In this document: positions 36,391-45,411 of the stretch, one piece after another
How the letters are laid out: every line of letters starts with the position of its first letter
Numbering within the stretch: the stretch's first letter is position 1
From: Nostoc sp. UHCC 0302
GTDB lineage: Bacteria > Cyanobacteriota > Cyanobacteriia > Cyanobacteriales > Nostocaceae
Direction of reading: 5' to 3'
DNA: 64,000 nucleotides
Assembly (NCBI RefSeq): GCF_038096175.1
Contig: NZ_CP151099.1
Span: 6,922,001-6,986,000 of the forward strand
Program-made: the position numbers and the translations under genes
Notes under the pieces: model-generated
The model's input: only the letters and a program-made list of their open reading frames with translations
Told to the model about the DNA's origin: nothing
Databases searched by the model: none

Positions 36391-37362
36391 ATGTCAAATT
36401 TAATTTCTACTAGTTTATATTGTCCTTTTACATCTCAAATCAACAGGTATGCTGGTGTTTTAGAAGGGTATGCTCTTGAATGGGTACTTCGCTTCAAGCT
36501 CCTAGCAAATGAATCATCTTATCAGCGTTTCTGTAAGTCAAGATTTTTTTTATTAGTTGCAAGCGCTTACCCTCATAGCAATCTTGAAGAACTGAAAATT
36601 GCAAATGACTGGTTAAGCTGGGTATTTATTTGGGATGATCAATGTGATCTCTCAGAGTTAAAAAAACAACCTGAAGTCCTCAAAACTTTGCATAAAAGAT
36701 TTATAGAAATCTTGAACGGTGCAGAACTTAATAGTCAAGATATACTATTTAGCCACGCGTTAACTGACTTAAGACAACGGACTCTCGAAAGAGGGAGCAT
36801 CAAATGGTTCCGCTACTTCATCAGTTGCTTGGAAGACTACTTCCAAGGATGTGTTTGGGAAGCAACTAACCGCGCCAACGGAATTGTACCTGATGTAGAA
36901 AGTTATATCAGGTTACGTAGGTCAAGCGTGGGGGTTTATGCTGTACTAGCATTAACTGAATTTTGCCATCAGTTAATAATTCCTAATATTTTGAAAGAAC
37001 AAAGTATTGTAAAAAAATTAGAACTGATTACAACTGATATCATCGCTTGGTCGAATGATATATTTTCAGCATCTAGGGAAATAGCAAGTGGTGATGTTCA
37101 CAATTTAGTATTCGTCCTGCATAATCAAGAGCAATTTTCTCTCGAAAAAGCTATTGAGCGTGTTACGGAAATCCACGATCAAGAGGTACGCTCATTAATA
37201 GACTTAGAAGCATCTCTTCCATCTTTTGGAGAAGAATTAGATACTGAACTTGCCAAATATATATCGGGTATGCATAATTGGATTCGTGGCAACCTTGATT
37301 GGTATGCTCGCTCTTATCGCTATCAGAGTTCAGAAAGATTAGAGCTAACAGAATTCAAATAA
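36391..37362 (+). CDS. Class I terpene synthase (sesquiterpene cyclase type)
   Basis: A 323-residue terpene cyclase that would ionise farnesyl diphosphate. Metal sites are complete: aspartate-rich DDQCD at 82-86 and the NSE triad NDIFSASRE at 222-230, with the C-terminal Arg-Tyr pair in YARSYRYQ. Its length and the P450 gene following it match the Nostoc sesquiterpene synthase-CYP110 pairs (germacrene A synthase in PCC 7120, selinene-type synthase in N. punctiforme). The product cannot be predicted from sequence. Geosmin synthase is excluded because it has two such domains. Confidence 0.92.
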   Translation: MSNLISTSLYCPFTSQINRYAGVLEGYALEWVLRFKLLANESSYQRFCKSRFFLLVASAYPHSNLEELKIANDWLSWVFIWDDQCDLSELKKQPEVLKTLHKRFIEILNGAELNSQDILFSHALTDLRQRTLERGSIKWFRYFISCLEDYFQGCVWEATNRANGIVPDVESYIRLRRSSVGVYAVLALTEFCHQLIIPNILKEQSIVKKLELITTDIIAWSNDIFSASREIASGDVHNLVFVLHNQEQFSLEKAIERVTEIHDQEVRSLIDLEASLPSFGEELDTELAKYISGMHNWIRGNLDWYARSYRYQSSERLELTEFK

Positions 37363-37533
37363 TAAAATTTTACACTAGGTTTCTGAACTACAGCCAAGTC
37401 AGAGATGAGAGCTAGACATTAAGCTAATGTGCGTTGAAGTTTCATGAAATGAAGGTGGCTTGATTGCGTTAATAAATTCAGGCAGTAAAAAAGAATAACG
37501 ATTGGTTTACTACAATTTCAAAATAAAAATTAT

Positions 37534-38925
37534 ATGCCATTCCCTAACCCTCTCAAAACTCCTTCCTTAGTACAAAGACTTCATTGGGTTACTGACCCCG
37601 TAGGTTATATGGAAACAGCTGCTCAACAATATCCCGACATTTTTACTGCTAAAATAATCGGTTTTGGAGACACGGTGATTTTTGTCAACCATCCCCAGGC
37701 AAATCAGGAAATTTTAACTAATGATAGAAAGAAGTTTGCATCTGTCGGTGATCTAAATATAATTTTGGAACCTCTTTTGGGCAAATCTTCAGTCCTAATG
37801 CTGGAGGGTAATAGTCACAAAAGACAACGACAACTTGTGATGCCTGCATTTCATGGAGAGCGAATGCGAAATTACGGTCAACTTATCTGTAGTCTCGCAG
37901 AAAAAGTTTTGAGTCAGTTACCACTAAATAAGCCATTTTTAGCTCGTAACTTAGCACAAGATATATCTATGCAAGTAATCTTACAAGCTGTCCTTGGTTT
38001 GTATGAAGGAGAACGATTTGAAAAACTTAAGAAATTACTACCATTAATGATGGAGGTTTTTCAATCGCCCTTGACTACTAGCTTATTCTTTTTCCCATTC
38101 CTGCAACAAGATTTAGGAGCTTGGAGTACTTGGGGAAAGTTTCTGCGCGATCGCCAGCAAATTGATAACTTGATTTTTGCGGAAATTACCGAACGTCGGC
38201 AACAACCTGATCCAGAACGAATCGATATACTCTCTCTGCTAATGTCAGCACGGGATGAAGCTGGTGAACAAATGACAGATCAGGAGTTGCGCGACCAGTT
38301 GATCACTTTGATACTCGCTGGCTATGAAACTACTTCAACGGCAATAGCTTGGGCATTCTACTGGATTCACCAAAAGCCGTTAGTTCGTGAAAAACTGCTT
38401 GCAGAATTGGATACCCTCGGTGATTCCCCAGATCCGATGAGCATTTCTCGACTACCATATCTTACGGCTATTTGTCATGAAGCCTTACGAATTTACCCCA
38501 GCGTAATGTTCTCTTTCCCCAGAGTAGTGCGAGAATCGGTTGAACTACTAGGACATCCTTTAGAGCCTGGGATGGTACTGTTACCCTGTATTTATCTCAC
38601 TCATCACCGTAAAGATTTATACTATCAGCCTAACGATTTTATACCAGAGCGCTTTCTTGAACGCCAATTTTCTCCTTATGAATTTCTACCTTTTGGTGGC
38701 GGTGTCCGTCGTTGTATTGGCGAAGCTTTGGCCTTATTTCAAATGAAACTGGTGTTGGCAACTGCCCTTTCACACTATCAGTTGGCACTAGCTGATCAAC
38801 GGCCTGAACGACCTCACCGCCGAGGTTTTACTCTTGCACCAGGCAATGGAGTCAAGATGGTAATTATAGAGCAGCGTGTGCGTCAAGAGTCCCTAGTAGC
38901 TAGGGAAATTACACCCGTTGTCTAG
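37534..38925 (+). CDS. Cytochrome P450, CYP110-like
   Basis: A 463-residue soluble P450. The heme-binding loop is FLPFGGGVRRCIGEALALFQ with the thiolate at C394. The I-helix is LILAGYETTSTAIAWAFYWI with the oxygen-activating AGYETT. The K-helix ExxR appears in CHEALRIYP. The sequence resembles CYP110, a family confined largely to cyanobacteria. It lies 171 bases after the terpene synthase in the same direction, so its substrate is probably the cyclised sesquiterpene. Redox partners are not nearby. Confidence 0.92.
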   Translation: MPFPNPLKTPSLVQRLHWVTDPVGYMETAAQQYPDIFTAKIIGFGDTVIFVNHPQANQEILTNDRKKFASVGDLNIILEPLLGKSSVLMLEGNSHKRQRQLVMPAFHGERMRNYGQLICSLAEKVLSQLPLNKPFLARNLAQDISMQVILQAVLGLYEGERFEKLKKLLPLMMEVFQSPLTTSLFFFPFLQQDLGAWSTWGKFLRDRQQIDNLIFAEITERRQQPDPERIDILSLLMSARDEAGEQMTDQELRDQLITLILAGYETTSTAIAWAFYWIHQKPLVREKLLAELDTLGDSPDPMSISRLPYLTAICHEALRIYPSVMFSFPRVVRESVELLGHPLEPGMVLLPCIYLTHHRKDLYYQPNDFIPERFLERQFSPYEFLPFGGGVRRCIGEALALFQMKLVLATALSHYQLALADQRPERPHRRGFTLAPGNGVKMVIIEQRVRQESLVAREITPVV

Positions 38926-38980
38926 TTGTCTAAGATGTTGGCATAAAACTATAACAATCCTATTTGAATTGAAAGCTTCA

Positions 38981-39012
38981 AAACCCTAGCTTCTCTAAGA
39001 AACCGGGGTTAT
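38981..39012. repeat. Degenerate GTTTCTTAGAGAAAC-type hairpin
   Basis: AAAACCCTAGCTTCTCTAAG and AAACCGGGGTT form an imperfect stem. It is a degraded form of a common cyanobacterial intergenic palindrome, 56 bases after the P450 gene, possibly ending its transcript. Confidence 0.45.
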
Positions 39013-39113
39013 TATTTGTTATGAATGATATAAGATTGCCAAAATAGCCTTAATTGCTTTGTCTATTTATGTATCTCTGCTAGACTAGCATCTAAGTAAT
39101 TCGACTTCAATTT

Positions 39114-39950
39114 ATGCAGCCTAATTCTGCGAACCATAGAGTTAAGCAGATGGTAAAAGTGTTTGCTATTTTGCTGCTGGCTTCCCCACTTTGTTGGCAA
39201 AATTCTATGCAAGCGCAGTCACAGCAAGATCCGGAACTTCTACCATTTTTTGATAATGTCGATAACCCTGTTCCTGTTGGTTTCCCTGCTGGGCAGAAAT
39301 TAGATATTACACCATCTCCACCGCTACTAAATTCTTTTGACCAAGCTGTACTAAAAGTTTGCGGCCCTGTTGGGACAAGAGTCAGCACCAATAAATTTAA
39401 GCAATTGTTATTTTTTTACCCGGATGTGCTGCAAAAACTTCAGCAAGTTAGCGGTGGTGAACTGCGTCCGGGTCGTCGTGAAAAAGCACAATTCTTAGAA
39501 GATTTAACCAATATTTGGTTCAAACGTCGGGCGTTTGAACATATTTTTTGTGGCGAAATATATAACGCCAATGATATTGGAGGCTTGCATTTTTATGGCA
39601 GGTATTTGCAATTACAAAATGACGGAATTGGCGGAAGACTGGCAAATAATCAGCGGCGAGAGGAAGTAGTTCCTGGTGTAATTTATACAATGGGTGTAAT
39701 AATTAAACAGGGAAATCGCACAGTCACAGATGTTATTAAAGGTTATGGTTACCTTAGCAATGCTGAAGAAATACTTCTAGATACAACCCAAATATTTAAA
39801 CTTCAAGGGAATAGTGAAGGTTCCTGTATTTATAATGTACGCGACAAAGAAACAGGAAATTCTTTTCCTACAGTTTTTGTGCGGCAAGAACAAGCAATTA
39901 TTACCTTTTATCCTGATGCTACTCCCCAAGGAGCAAAATGTAGAAGTTAA
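39114..39950 (+). CDS. Exported protein of unknown function (278 aa)
   Basis: I do not recognise a family. Residues 1-35 look like a signal peptide with an extended n-region (KQMVKVFAILLLASPLCWQ, cleaved near AQS). The mature part begins with an acidic Pro-rich stretch, then QLLFFYPDVLQKLQQVSGGE, IWFKRRAFEHIFCGEIYNAN and GYGYLSNAEEILLDTTQIFK. There is one Cys pair that could bond (CIYNV, GAKCRS). Probably periplasmic. No operon partner is apparent. Confidence 0.7.
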   Translation: MQPNSANHRVKQMVKVFAILLLASPLCWQNSMQAQSQQDPELLPFFDNVDNPVPVGFPAGQKLDITPSPPLLNSFDQAVLKVCGPVGTRVSTNKFKQLLFFYPDVLQKLQQVSGGELRPGRREKAQFLEDLTNIWFKRRAFEHIFCGEIYNANDIGGLHFYGRYLQLQNDGIGGRLANNQRREEVVPGVIYTMGVIIKQGNRTVTDVIKGYGYLSNAEEILLDTTQIFKLQGNSEGSCIYNVRDKETGNSFPTVFVRQEQAIITFYPDATPQGAKCRS

Positions 39951-40635
39951 TTTATTCTTGCTACTAACTCAAAAATAATAGATCTACGGTAAATAAATGG
40001 CTGGGAAACTACATCTGTATACCTCTATCGTCAATTTGTTTGTTGCAAAGATTTTTCAAAATGCCATGATAAGGGAGTTATAAAATAGTCAAAGTGGATT
40101 ATGGTCAAAATTAGACATGATCTAATACTCAAGAAAGACTATAAGTCAGTCTATTATGGTGATTGCAGATATCTACATTATTAAAAAAACCAAAATTTAT
40201 AACTTTGCTTGTGTCCTTAGCAATAATTAGCCAAAGTTTTTTAAGTATTTTCCCTAGCTTTATGCAGCTTAACTGTTAAATTTATTTAAGTTATCAACTT
40301 GTATCAATTTATTCTGACAATTGATCTGCATTCGTAATTTGGGATACAAAATTGAGAAGATGACCATGCTAATTAGTAGTGCTGAGTTACCAAATTTCTG
40401 TTAGCGATCGCAAAGGTATACGCTTTCCGCTGAGATCATCCACAAGGCTTAAAAAGTTTATACCTTTTTGATTAAACGATGATAAGACGGTAATTCCTAC
40501 TCTAGTTTGCTAAAAAGATGACGGTGTTCACCACCATACTCTTTTAGTAAGCGTATCTAAACTGGAATTATGACCTTCTTGGGGTCATTAGAAACTCATA
40601 CTCAATCTTTATCAACAAACATAAGTAAAAGTATC
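39951..40635. other. Long AT-rich region upstream of cp12
   Basis: No gene recognised. Arms AAAGGTATA (40412-40420) and TATACCTTT (40459-40467) could form a hairpin about 170 bases upstream of the cp12 start. A frame open from ATG 40570 adds 22 unconserved residues to CP12 and is probably leader. A small RNA here cannot be excluded. Confidence 0.45.
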
Positions 40636-40869
40636 ATGACTACAACCTTAAATCTTCAGCAAGCTATTGAAGAAGCAATTACCGAAGCTCGGACAACCTG
40701 TGATCTCAATGGCATTGACTCTGCTGGTTGTGCTGTAGCCTGGGATATCGTGGAAGAATTGCAAGCCGAGAAATCACACCAACAGCAGGCAAAACAAAAC
40801 AAAACATCTTTAGACAACTACTGCGATCGCCATCCAGAAGCAGTAGAATGTCTAATCTACGACGTTTAA
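40636..40869 (+). CDS. cp12: CP12, Calvin cycle regulatory protein
   Basis: CP12 is a small disordered protein that binds GAPDH and phosphoribulokinase when its cysteines are oxidised, switching off the Calvin cycle in the dark. This 77-residue form has both Cys pairs: C22/C32 in TCDLNGIDSAGCAVAWDIVE and C63/C72 in YCDRHPEAVEC. The core AWDIVEELQAE is present. I start at ATG 40636 (MTTTLNLQQ). Its 3' end overlaps the convergent tlyA-type gene by four bases. Confidence 0.93.
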   Translation: MTTTLNLQQAIEEAITEARTTCDLNGIDSAGCAVAWDIVEELQAEKSHQQQAKQNKTSLDNYCDRHPEAVECLIYDV

Positions 40870-41684
40870 CTCTCACGCAAATCTACCACCGCTGATTGTG
40901 TCATTTGCTTAATTGCTTCTAAATCGGGCGGTGGTATTTCACTTTCGGTTCTCAACCATAAAAGATATTCAATATTCCCAGCCGGGCCAGTAATCGGCGA
41001 CCAAGTTAAGCCTTTATATTTCCATCCTAGTTCTTGAGCTGCCTGCAACACCTGGAAAATTGCATCAGCTTGGTCGTTAGAATCTCGCACAACACCCTTT
41101 TTACCCACACGGGATTTTCCAACTTCAAACTGTGGCTTGACTAGCAATATAGCTTCCCGTGGTTCTTGAGTTAGGCGCCACAAAGCAGGCAAAATCTTGC
41201 TTAAAGAAATAAACGATACATCCACTACCGCCAAATCAGGGATAGAGTCATTCTCTCCATACAACTCATCCGGTGTAAGATGGCGCAAATTGGTACGTTC
41301 GCGCAAAATCACCCTTGAATCATTTCGTAAACGCCAGTCTACTTGGCCGTAACCAACATCAATACCGTAAACTTGTTTTGCTCCAGCTTGCAAGAGACAG
41401 TCGGTAAAGCCACCTGTAGAAATGCCACCATCTAAACAAATGCGTCCAGCTACAGGAATAGCGAATTCTGTCAAAGCTTTGAGGAGTTTTTCACCACCTC
41501 TAGAAACAAAAAGCGATCGCTCCTTAACCTTTATTTGAGCCGAAATATTAACTTCTGTCCCAGGTTTATCAATTACCTGCTGATTAACGCTAACTTCTCC
41601 CGCTTGAATTAGCCGTTGTGCTAAAGCGCGAGAAGAACATAAATTCAGTTCTACTAATAGTGTGTCGAGCCTCTGTTTAGCCAA
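40866..41684 (-). CDS. TlyA-family rRNA 2'-O-methyltransferase
   Basis: A 272-residue TlyA/hemolysin A family protein. It has an N-terminal S4 RNA-binding domain (MAKQRLDTLLVELNLCSSRA, LIQAGEVSVN) and an FtsJ-type SAM domain (ICLDGGISTGGFTDCLLQAG, DVSFISLSKILPAL, LLVKPQFEVG). TlyA methylates cytidine 2'-OH groups in rRNA. The name hemolysin is historical. It is convergent with cp12, overlapping its stop. Confidence 0.92.
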   Translation of the reverse strand: MAKQRLDTLLVELNLCSSRALAQRLIQAGEVSVNQQVIDKPGTEVNISAQIKVKERSLFVSRGGEKLLKALTEFAIPVAGRICLDGGISTGGFTDCLLQAGAKQVYGIDVGYGQVDWRLRNDSRVILRERTNLRHLTPDELYGENDSIPDLAVVDVSFISLSKILPALWRLTQEPREAILLVKPQFEVGKSRVGKKGVVRDSNDQADAIFQVLQAAQELGWKYKGLTWSPITGPAGNIEYLLWLRTESEIPPPDLEAIKQMTQSAVVDLRES

Positions 41685-41998
41685 TTAACTAGACTCTCCA
41701 GGTTATAATTAATGATCCTTGAACATCGCCTTTAACAAGCAAGTCTTTTAGGGTTAATATTACTTCCATAATCAGTGCCTCAAACATCGGCAACTTCTAT
41801 TGTGGCTTATGACGGTTTTAGTTCAGATAACATAAGCTAATGTATTTAATCTAGCGATCGCATCTGCTATAAGTGCTTTAATGACTGTGGCATAGTAGAT
41901 TTTTTTGGCTGCGATTAGTCGAAAGTTAGCTCCCAAAACACAACTTGAATCTAACAAAACTATTTTACAGAGGCGCGATCGCTAATTCAAAATATCAC
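41685..41998. other. Intergenic region, possible decayed coding sequence
   Basis: On the minus strand at about 41835-41985 a frame reads IVLLDSSCVLGANFRLIAAK and on to a stop, without a start codon. The opening is PIN-domain-like, but nothing beyond it supports that. No other feature seen. Confidence 0.3.
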
Positions 41999-42187
41999 CT
42001 ATTCATCCTCATCATAATTAAACATTAAAACAAATTTTTGTTTAGGTAAAACTAACATAGGTAGATATATAGGATGACCATCCCATTTCTTGCTTTTTTC
42101 ACCTTTTTGACAGCAAAGAATTAAGGTTGGGACATCGGGATATTTTTCTTTAGCCTCTAAATAAAAGCAGGTATAAAATTTTTCCAT
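41999..42187 (-). CDS. Small hypothetical protein (62 aa)
   Basis: Begins MEKFYTCFYLEAKEKYPDVP, contains LILCCQKGEKSKKWDGHPIY and ends FVLMFNYDEDE. There is no signal peptide and I do not recognise a family. Composition is protein-like (aromatic and charged residues spread evenly), and it has its own gap on each side, so I keep it as a probable small gene. Confidence 0.45.
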   Translation of the reverse strand: MEKFYTCFYLEAKEKYPDVPTLILCCQKGEKSKKWDGHPIYLPMLVLPKQKFVLMFNYDEDE

Positions 42188-42357
42188 TAGTTATTCCCGT
42201 TGTAATACTAATTAATTTGTCAGACAATAAATAATTTTTTTGTATTAATAAAAGTAAACGCACCTTGCTAATCAAGCCAAAGTGCGATATTTGTTCAGTC
42301 CACTTACGCGAACTTTGTTTGTATAGTTCCGCGATTTCTAGTCGCTAGGACTAGATG

Positions 42358-42867
42358 CTAAATATCTTGCTCGCTCAGCTCACGAGTGATATGGTCAAAG
42401 GGTTCATCCACGAAAGCAGTATTGCTCACACCTGCTGCTAATACTTGTTCTTTAACGAGGTCTTTGATAATTTGGACACCGCGAACCGTCGGCCCAATAG
42501 GTACACCTAGAGAATTGTAAGTTTCCCGTAACCCTTGCAGCACGCGCTCATCCAATACATTTGTGTTGCCAGCAACCAACGCATAGGTAGCGTAGCGCAA
42601 GTAGTAGTCCATATCTCGCAGACAAGCCGCATAACGACGAGTCGTATAAGCATTTCCACCAGGACGAATCAACTCCGGCAGTTCTTCAAACAACTTTAAA
42701 CCAGCCTGCTTGACAAGTGACGCAGCATTAGAATTTATCGCTGCCGCAGCTTGTACTCGTGCTGTGCCACTTTCAAAGTAAGACTTTAGACTGTCGATCG
42801 CATTCCGGTCAAAATACCGTCCAGCCACGTCATAATTCTTAATTAAACTTGTAACTGCATCGCGCAT
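42358..42867 (-). CDS. apcF: ApcF, allophycocyanin beta-18 subunit
   Basis: A beta-type phycobiliprotein of the phycobilisome core, one of the subunits next to the terminal emitter ApcE. MRDAVTSLIKNYDVAGRYFD distinguishes it from ApcB. The phycocyanobilin Cys is C82 in RRYAACLRDMDYYLRYATYA. The 169-residue length with the C-terminal DEPFDHITRELSEQDI is right for ApcF. I start at ATG 42867; a start five codons upstream is possible. It is divergent from glnA. Confidence 0.95.
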   Translation of the reverse strand: MRDAVTSLIKNYDVAGRYFDRNAIDSLKSYFESGTARVQAAAAINSNAASLVKQAGLKLFEELPELIRPGGNAYTTRRYAACLRDMDYYLRYATYALVAGNTNVLDERVLQGLRETYNSLGVPIGPTVRGVQIIKDLVKEQVLAAGVSNTAFVDEPFDHITRELSEQDI

Positions 42868-43084
42868 TCCTGTTTCTCCCAATCATTGCTATCTATGGTT
42901 TGATATTTATTTGGCTGCACTTATGCACCAGTAAACTTTTGTGCTATTAAAAATAGATTCGGCACAAAAACAATGTATCCACTATCTATGGATTCTATGC
43001 CAAAGTTGACCCCTATGTGATGAACTTTCCAGTTTTGTGCAGATGATCGGGGAAAGGTTAATATAACCTGTAAACAAGATATCT

Positions 43085-43098
43085 GTTACATAAACTAC
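43085..43098 (+). promoter_or_regulatory. NtcA-type site of glnA
   Basis: GTT-ACATAAAC-TAC, one mismatch to GTA-N8-TAC. A TAN3T box (TAAGAT, 43122-43127) begins 23 bases after the site, the spacing of NtcA-activated promoters. Transcription would start about 90 bases upstream of the glnA ATG. In Anabaena 7120 the corresponding site is known to drive glnA under nitrogen limitation. Confidence 0.75.
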
Positions 43099-43121
43099 AA
43101 AATCGCTTATTGTCCAGTATT

Positions 43122-43127
43122 TAAGAT
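43122..43127 (+). promoter_or_regulatory. -10 box (TAAGAT) of the glnA nitrogen-regulated promoter
   Basis: TAN3T hexamer correctly spaced behind the NtcA-like site at 43085-43098. The ribosome binding site GAAGGAG lies at 43215-43221. Confidence 0.6.
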
Positions 43128-43226
43128 ATTTCGCGTGTATCACATACTTGGTTCAGATCAGCAGGGTTAGGATGCTTTGGCAGATTCTGGTTTTAGTTTA
43201 GGATAATTGGTAGAGAAGGAGTAACA

Positions 43227-44651
43227 ATGACAACCCCACAAGAAGTCTTGAAGTTAATTCAAGATCAGAAAATTGAACTGATCGATCTTAAATTCATCGA
43301 TATACCAGGAACTTGGCAGCACCTGACTGTGTACCAAAACCAAATCGATGAGAGTTCATTCATTGATGGCGTACCTTTCGACGGTTCCAGCATCCGGGGT
43401 TGGAAAGCAATCAACGAATCAGACATGACGATGGTACTCGATCCAAATACTGCTTGGATCGACCCATTCATGGCTGAGCCAACATTAAGTATAATTTGTA
43501 GCATTAAAGAACCCCGTACGGGAGAATGGTATAACCGTTGCCCGCGCGTTATTGCCCAAAAAGCAGTAGATTACTTAGTTTCTACTGGTATTGGTGACAC
43601 AGCCTTCCTTGGCCCCGAAGCTGAGTTCTTCATTTTTGATACTGCCCGGTTTGGCCAAACTGCTAACGAAGGCTACTACTTCTTAGACTCTGAAGAAGGG
43701 GCTTGGAATTCTGGTAAACTCGGTACAGATGAAAAGCCGAACCTAGCTTACAAGCCACGCTACAAAGAAGGTTACTTCCCAGTTTCGCCCACGGATTCTT
43801 TCCAAGATATCCGAACAGAAATGCTATTGACAATGGCAAAACTAGGTGTACCTATTGAAAAGCACCACCACGAAGTTGCTACTGGTGGTCAAAGCGAACT
43901 AGGTTTCCGTTTTGGCAAGTTGGTTGAAGCGGCCGACTGGTTACTGATTTACAAATACGTCATCAAGAACGTTGCCAAGAAACACGGCAAAACCGTTACC
44001 TTTATGCCCAAGCCATTGTTTGGTGATAACGGTTCCGGGATGCACACTCACCAGTCTATCTGGAAAGATGGCAAACCTCTATTTGCTGGTGATAAGTATG
44101 CTGGTTTGAGCGAAACAGCATTGTATTACATTGGTGGTCTCCTCAAACACGCACCGGCACTGTTGGCAATTACTAACCCCAGTACCAACTCTTACAAGCG
44201 TCTAGTACCTGGTTATGAAGCACCAGTGAACTTGGCTTACTCCCAAGGTAACCGTTCTGCTTCTATCCGTATTCCTTTGTCTGGCACTAACCCCAAAGCC
44301 AAGCGGTTAGAATTCCGTTGTCCAGATGCTACCGCTAACCCCTACTTGGCATTTGCTGCCATGCTTTGTGCTGGTCTTGATGGCATCAAGAACAAAATTG
44401 ATCCTGGTGAACCTCTAGACAAGAATATTTATGAACTTTCTCCAGAAGAACTGGCGAAGGTTCCTTCAACTCCGGGTTCTCTAGAACTGGCATTGCAAGC
44501 CTTAGAAACAGATCACGCTTTCTTAACAGAATCAGGCGTGTTCACTGAAGACTTCATTGAAAATTGGATTGATTACAAGCTAGCTAACGAAGTCAAGCAG
44601 TTACAGCTACGCCCTCACCCTTACGAGTTTTACCTTTATTACGATGCTTAA
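43227..44651 (+). CDS. glnA: Glutamine synthetase type I
   Basis: Makes glutamine from glutamate and ammonium; it is the entry point for nitrogen from N2 fixation. A 474-residue GSI with [27 protein letters not shown] (metal Glu), [27 protein letters not shown] and NRSASIRIP. The tyrosine region near residue 400 is [10 protein letters not shown], as in other GSI. It has an NtcA-type promoter upstream and a strong terminator downstream. Convergent gifA encodes its inactivating factor. Confidence 0.98.
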   Translation: MTTPQEVLKLIQDQKIELIDLKFIDIPGTWQHLTVYQNQIDESSFIDGVPFDGSSIRGWKAINESDMTMVLDPNTAWIDPFMAEPTLSIICSIKEPRTGEWYNRCPRVIAQKAVDYLVSTGIGDTAFLGPEAEFFIFDTARFGQTANEGYYFLDSEEGAWNSGKLGTDEKPNLAYKPRYKEGYFPVSPTDSFQDIRTEMLLTMAKLGVPIEKHHHEVATGGQSELGFRFGKLVEAADWLLIYKYVIKNVAKKHGKTVTFMPKPLFGDNGSGMHTHQSIWKDGKPLFAGDKYAGLSETALYYIGGLLKHAPALLAITNPSTNSYKRLVPGYEAPVNLAYSQGNRSASIRIPLSGTNPKAKRLEFRCPDATANPYLAFAAMLCAGLDGIKNKIDPGEPLDKNIYELSPEELAKVPSTPGSLELALQALETDHAFLTESGVFTEDFIENWIDYKLANEVKQLQLRPHPYEFYLYYDA

Positions 44652-44794
44652 TCAACAGTCGTATTTAATACCAATAGGTACATCGTAATTATTAGGCGTG
44701 TATTGCAATAAACCTGTACTCAAATTTTATTTGGGTTTCTAGGGAGAGAATCTGTAGCCTTGTTTTGGCGAATTGGTATAAAAGCATAAATTTT

Positions 44795-44821
44795 GCCACC
44801 TTTTAGGGTGGCTTTTTTTTT
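44795..44821 (+). terminator. Intrinsic terminator of glnA
   Basis: Stem GCCACC (44795-44800) with GGTGGC (44807-44812), loop TTTTAG, followed by nine T. It lies 144 bases after the glnA stop codon. The T-run orients it to the plus strand. Confidence 0.9.
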
Positions 44822-44840
44822 AGAAGATGCAATGCAACAG

Positions 44841-44868
44841 GGGCGCACAACTAGCTAGCTGTGCGCCC
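44841..44868. repeat. GGGCGCACA hairpin between glnA and gifA
   Basis: Arms GGGCGCACA (44841-44849) and TGTGCGCCC (44860-44868) around ACTAGCTAGC, itself partly palindromic. It lies 35 bases beyond the gifA stop on the minus strand and may end that transcript. Confidence 0.65.
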
Positions 44869-44902
44869 TTACTCAAAAAATCTAATTAATAAATTTTGCA
44901 AC

Positions 44903-45103
44903 CTAGCTCATTGTGGCATTGCTGCGTCCATAAATCATTCGAGTAGTGGGATCTATCTTTCCTTGAATAGGATTCCAGTAATGGGATGCTTCTTCAGGAA
45001 GGCCAAGTTCTTGTGCAGCACGCATCAGCATAGATTGTTGGCGATTCTTGACCTGCTGATATTGACGCACCATTAACGCACGAGATTTTTCTGCAATAGA
45101 CAT
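44903..45103 (-). CDS. gifA: GifA (IF7-type), glutamine synthetase inactivating factor
   Basis: A 66-residue protein that binds and inactivates GSI when nitrogen is plentiful. It begins MSIAEKSRALMVRQYQQVKN, then RQQSMLMRAAQELGLPEEAS and ends MIYGRSNATMS. Arg8, Arg21 and Arg28, the three arginines reported as essential in Anabaena IF7A, are all present. Its location, convergent with and just downstream of glnA, is the same as in Anabaena PCC 7120. Expression should be repressed by NtcA through the site at 45173-45186. Confidence 0.9.
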   Translation of the reverse strand: MSIAEKSRALMVRQYQQVKNRQQSMLMRAAQELGLPEEASHYWNPIQGKIDPTTRMIYGRSNATMS

Positions 45104-45172
45104 AACATAGTCCTCCGAATAGTTGTAGTGAATATATTTTTTAGCTGCTCTATAACTATAACAAAAAATTCT

Positions 45173-45186
45173 GTATCATAAGTTAC
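45173..45186 (-). promoter_or_regulatory. NtcA site upstream of gifA
   Basis: On the minus strand GTA-ACTTATGA-TAC, an exact GTA-N8-TAC match, 70 bases upstream of the gifA start. -10-like TATAGT/TATAGA hexamers follow about 15-22 bases downstream. In known cyanobacterial gif promoters NtcA acts as repressor. Confidence 0.8.
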
Positions 45187-45411
45187 GGAATAGATGTTTT
45201 TATAAAACTTTATATTTGTGAAAATTTCAAGAAAATTTTAGGTAGTTTTTCCCATAAGGAGAAAAAATAGCTCCAAACTCCGCTTTCTGAGTAACATCTG
45301 GCTTTAGCTTGGTCTCGCTTTCGGGTATCTACCTTTCTAAGGAGAGATAATTTATTTGTTATGGTTATTTATACATATAAGTATTCAGTAGTTAAAGCTT
45401 GAGCTATTTTT
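45187..45411. other. Divergent gap between gifA and the methyltransferase gene
   Basis: The half beyond the NtcA site is AT-rich. I see no repeat or further operator in it. Confidence 0.4.

Noticed and set aside
36391-37362. Geosmin or 2-methylisoborneol synthase
   Set aside because: Only one terpene cyclase domain (no geosmin tandem) and no methyltransferase partner adjacent; the CYP110 neighbour fits a sesquiterpene synthase.
41835-41985. PIN-domain toxin on the minus strand
   Set aside because: Only IVLLDSS resembles the family; no start codon and no further motif.
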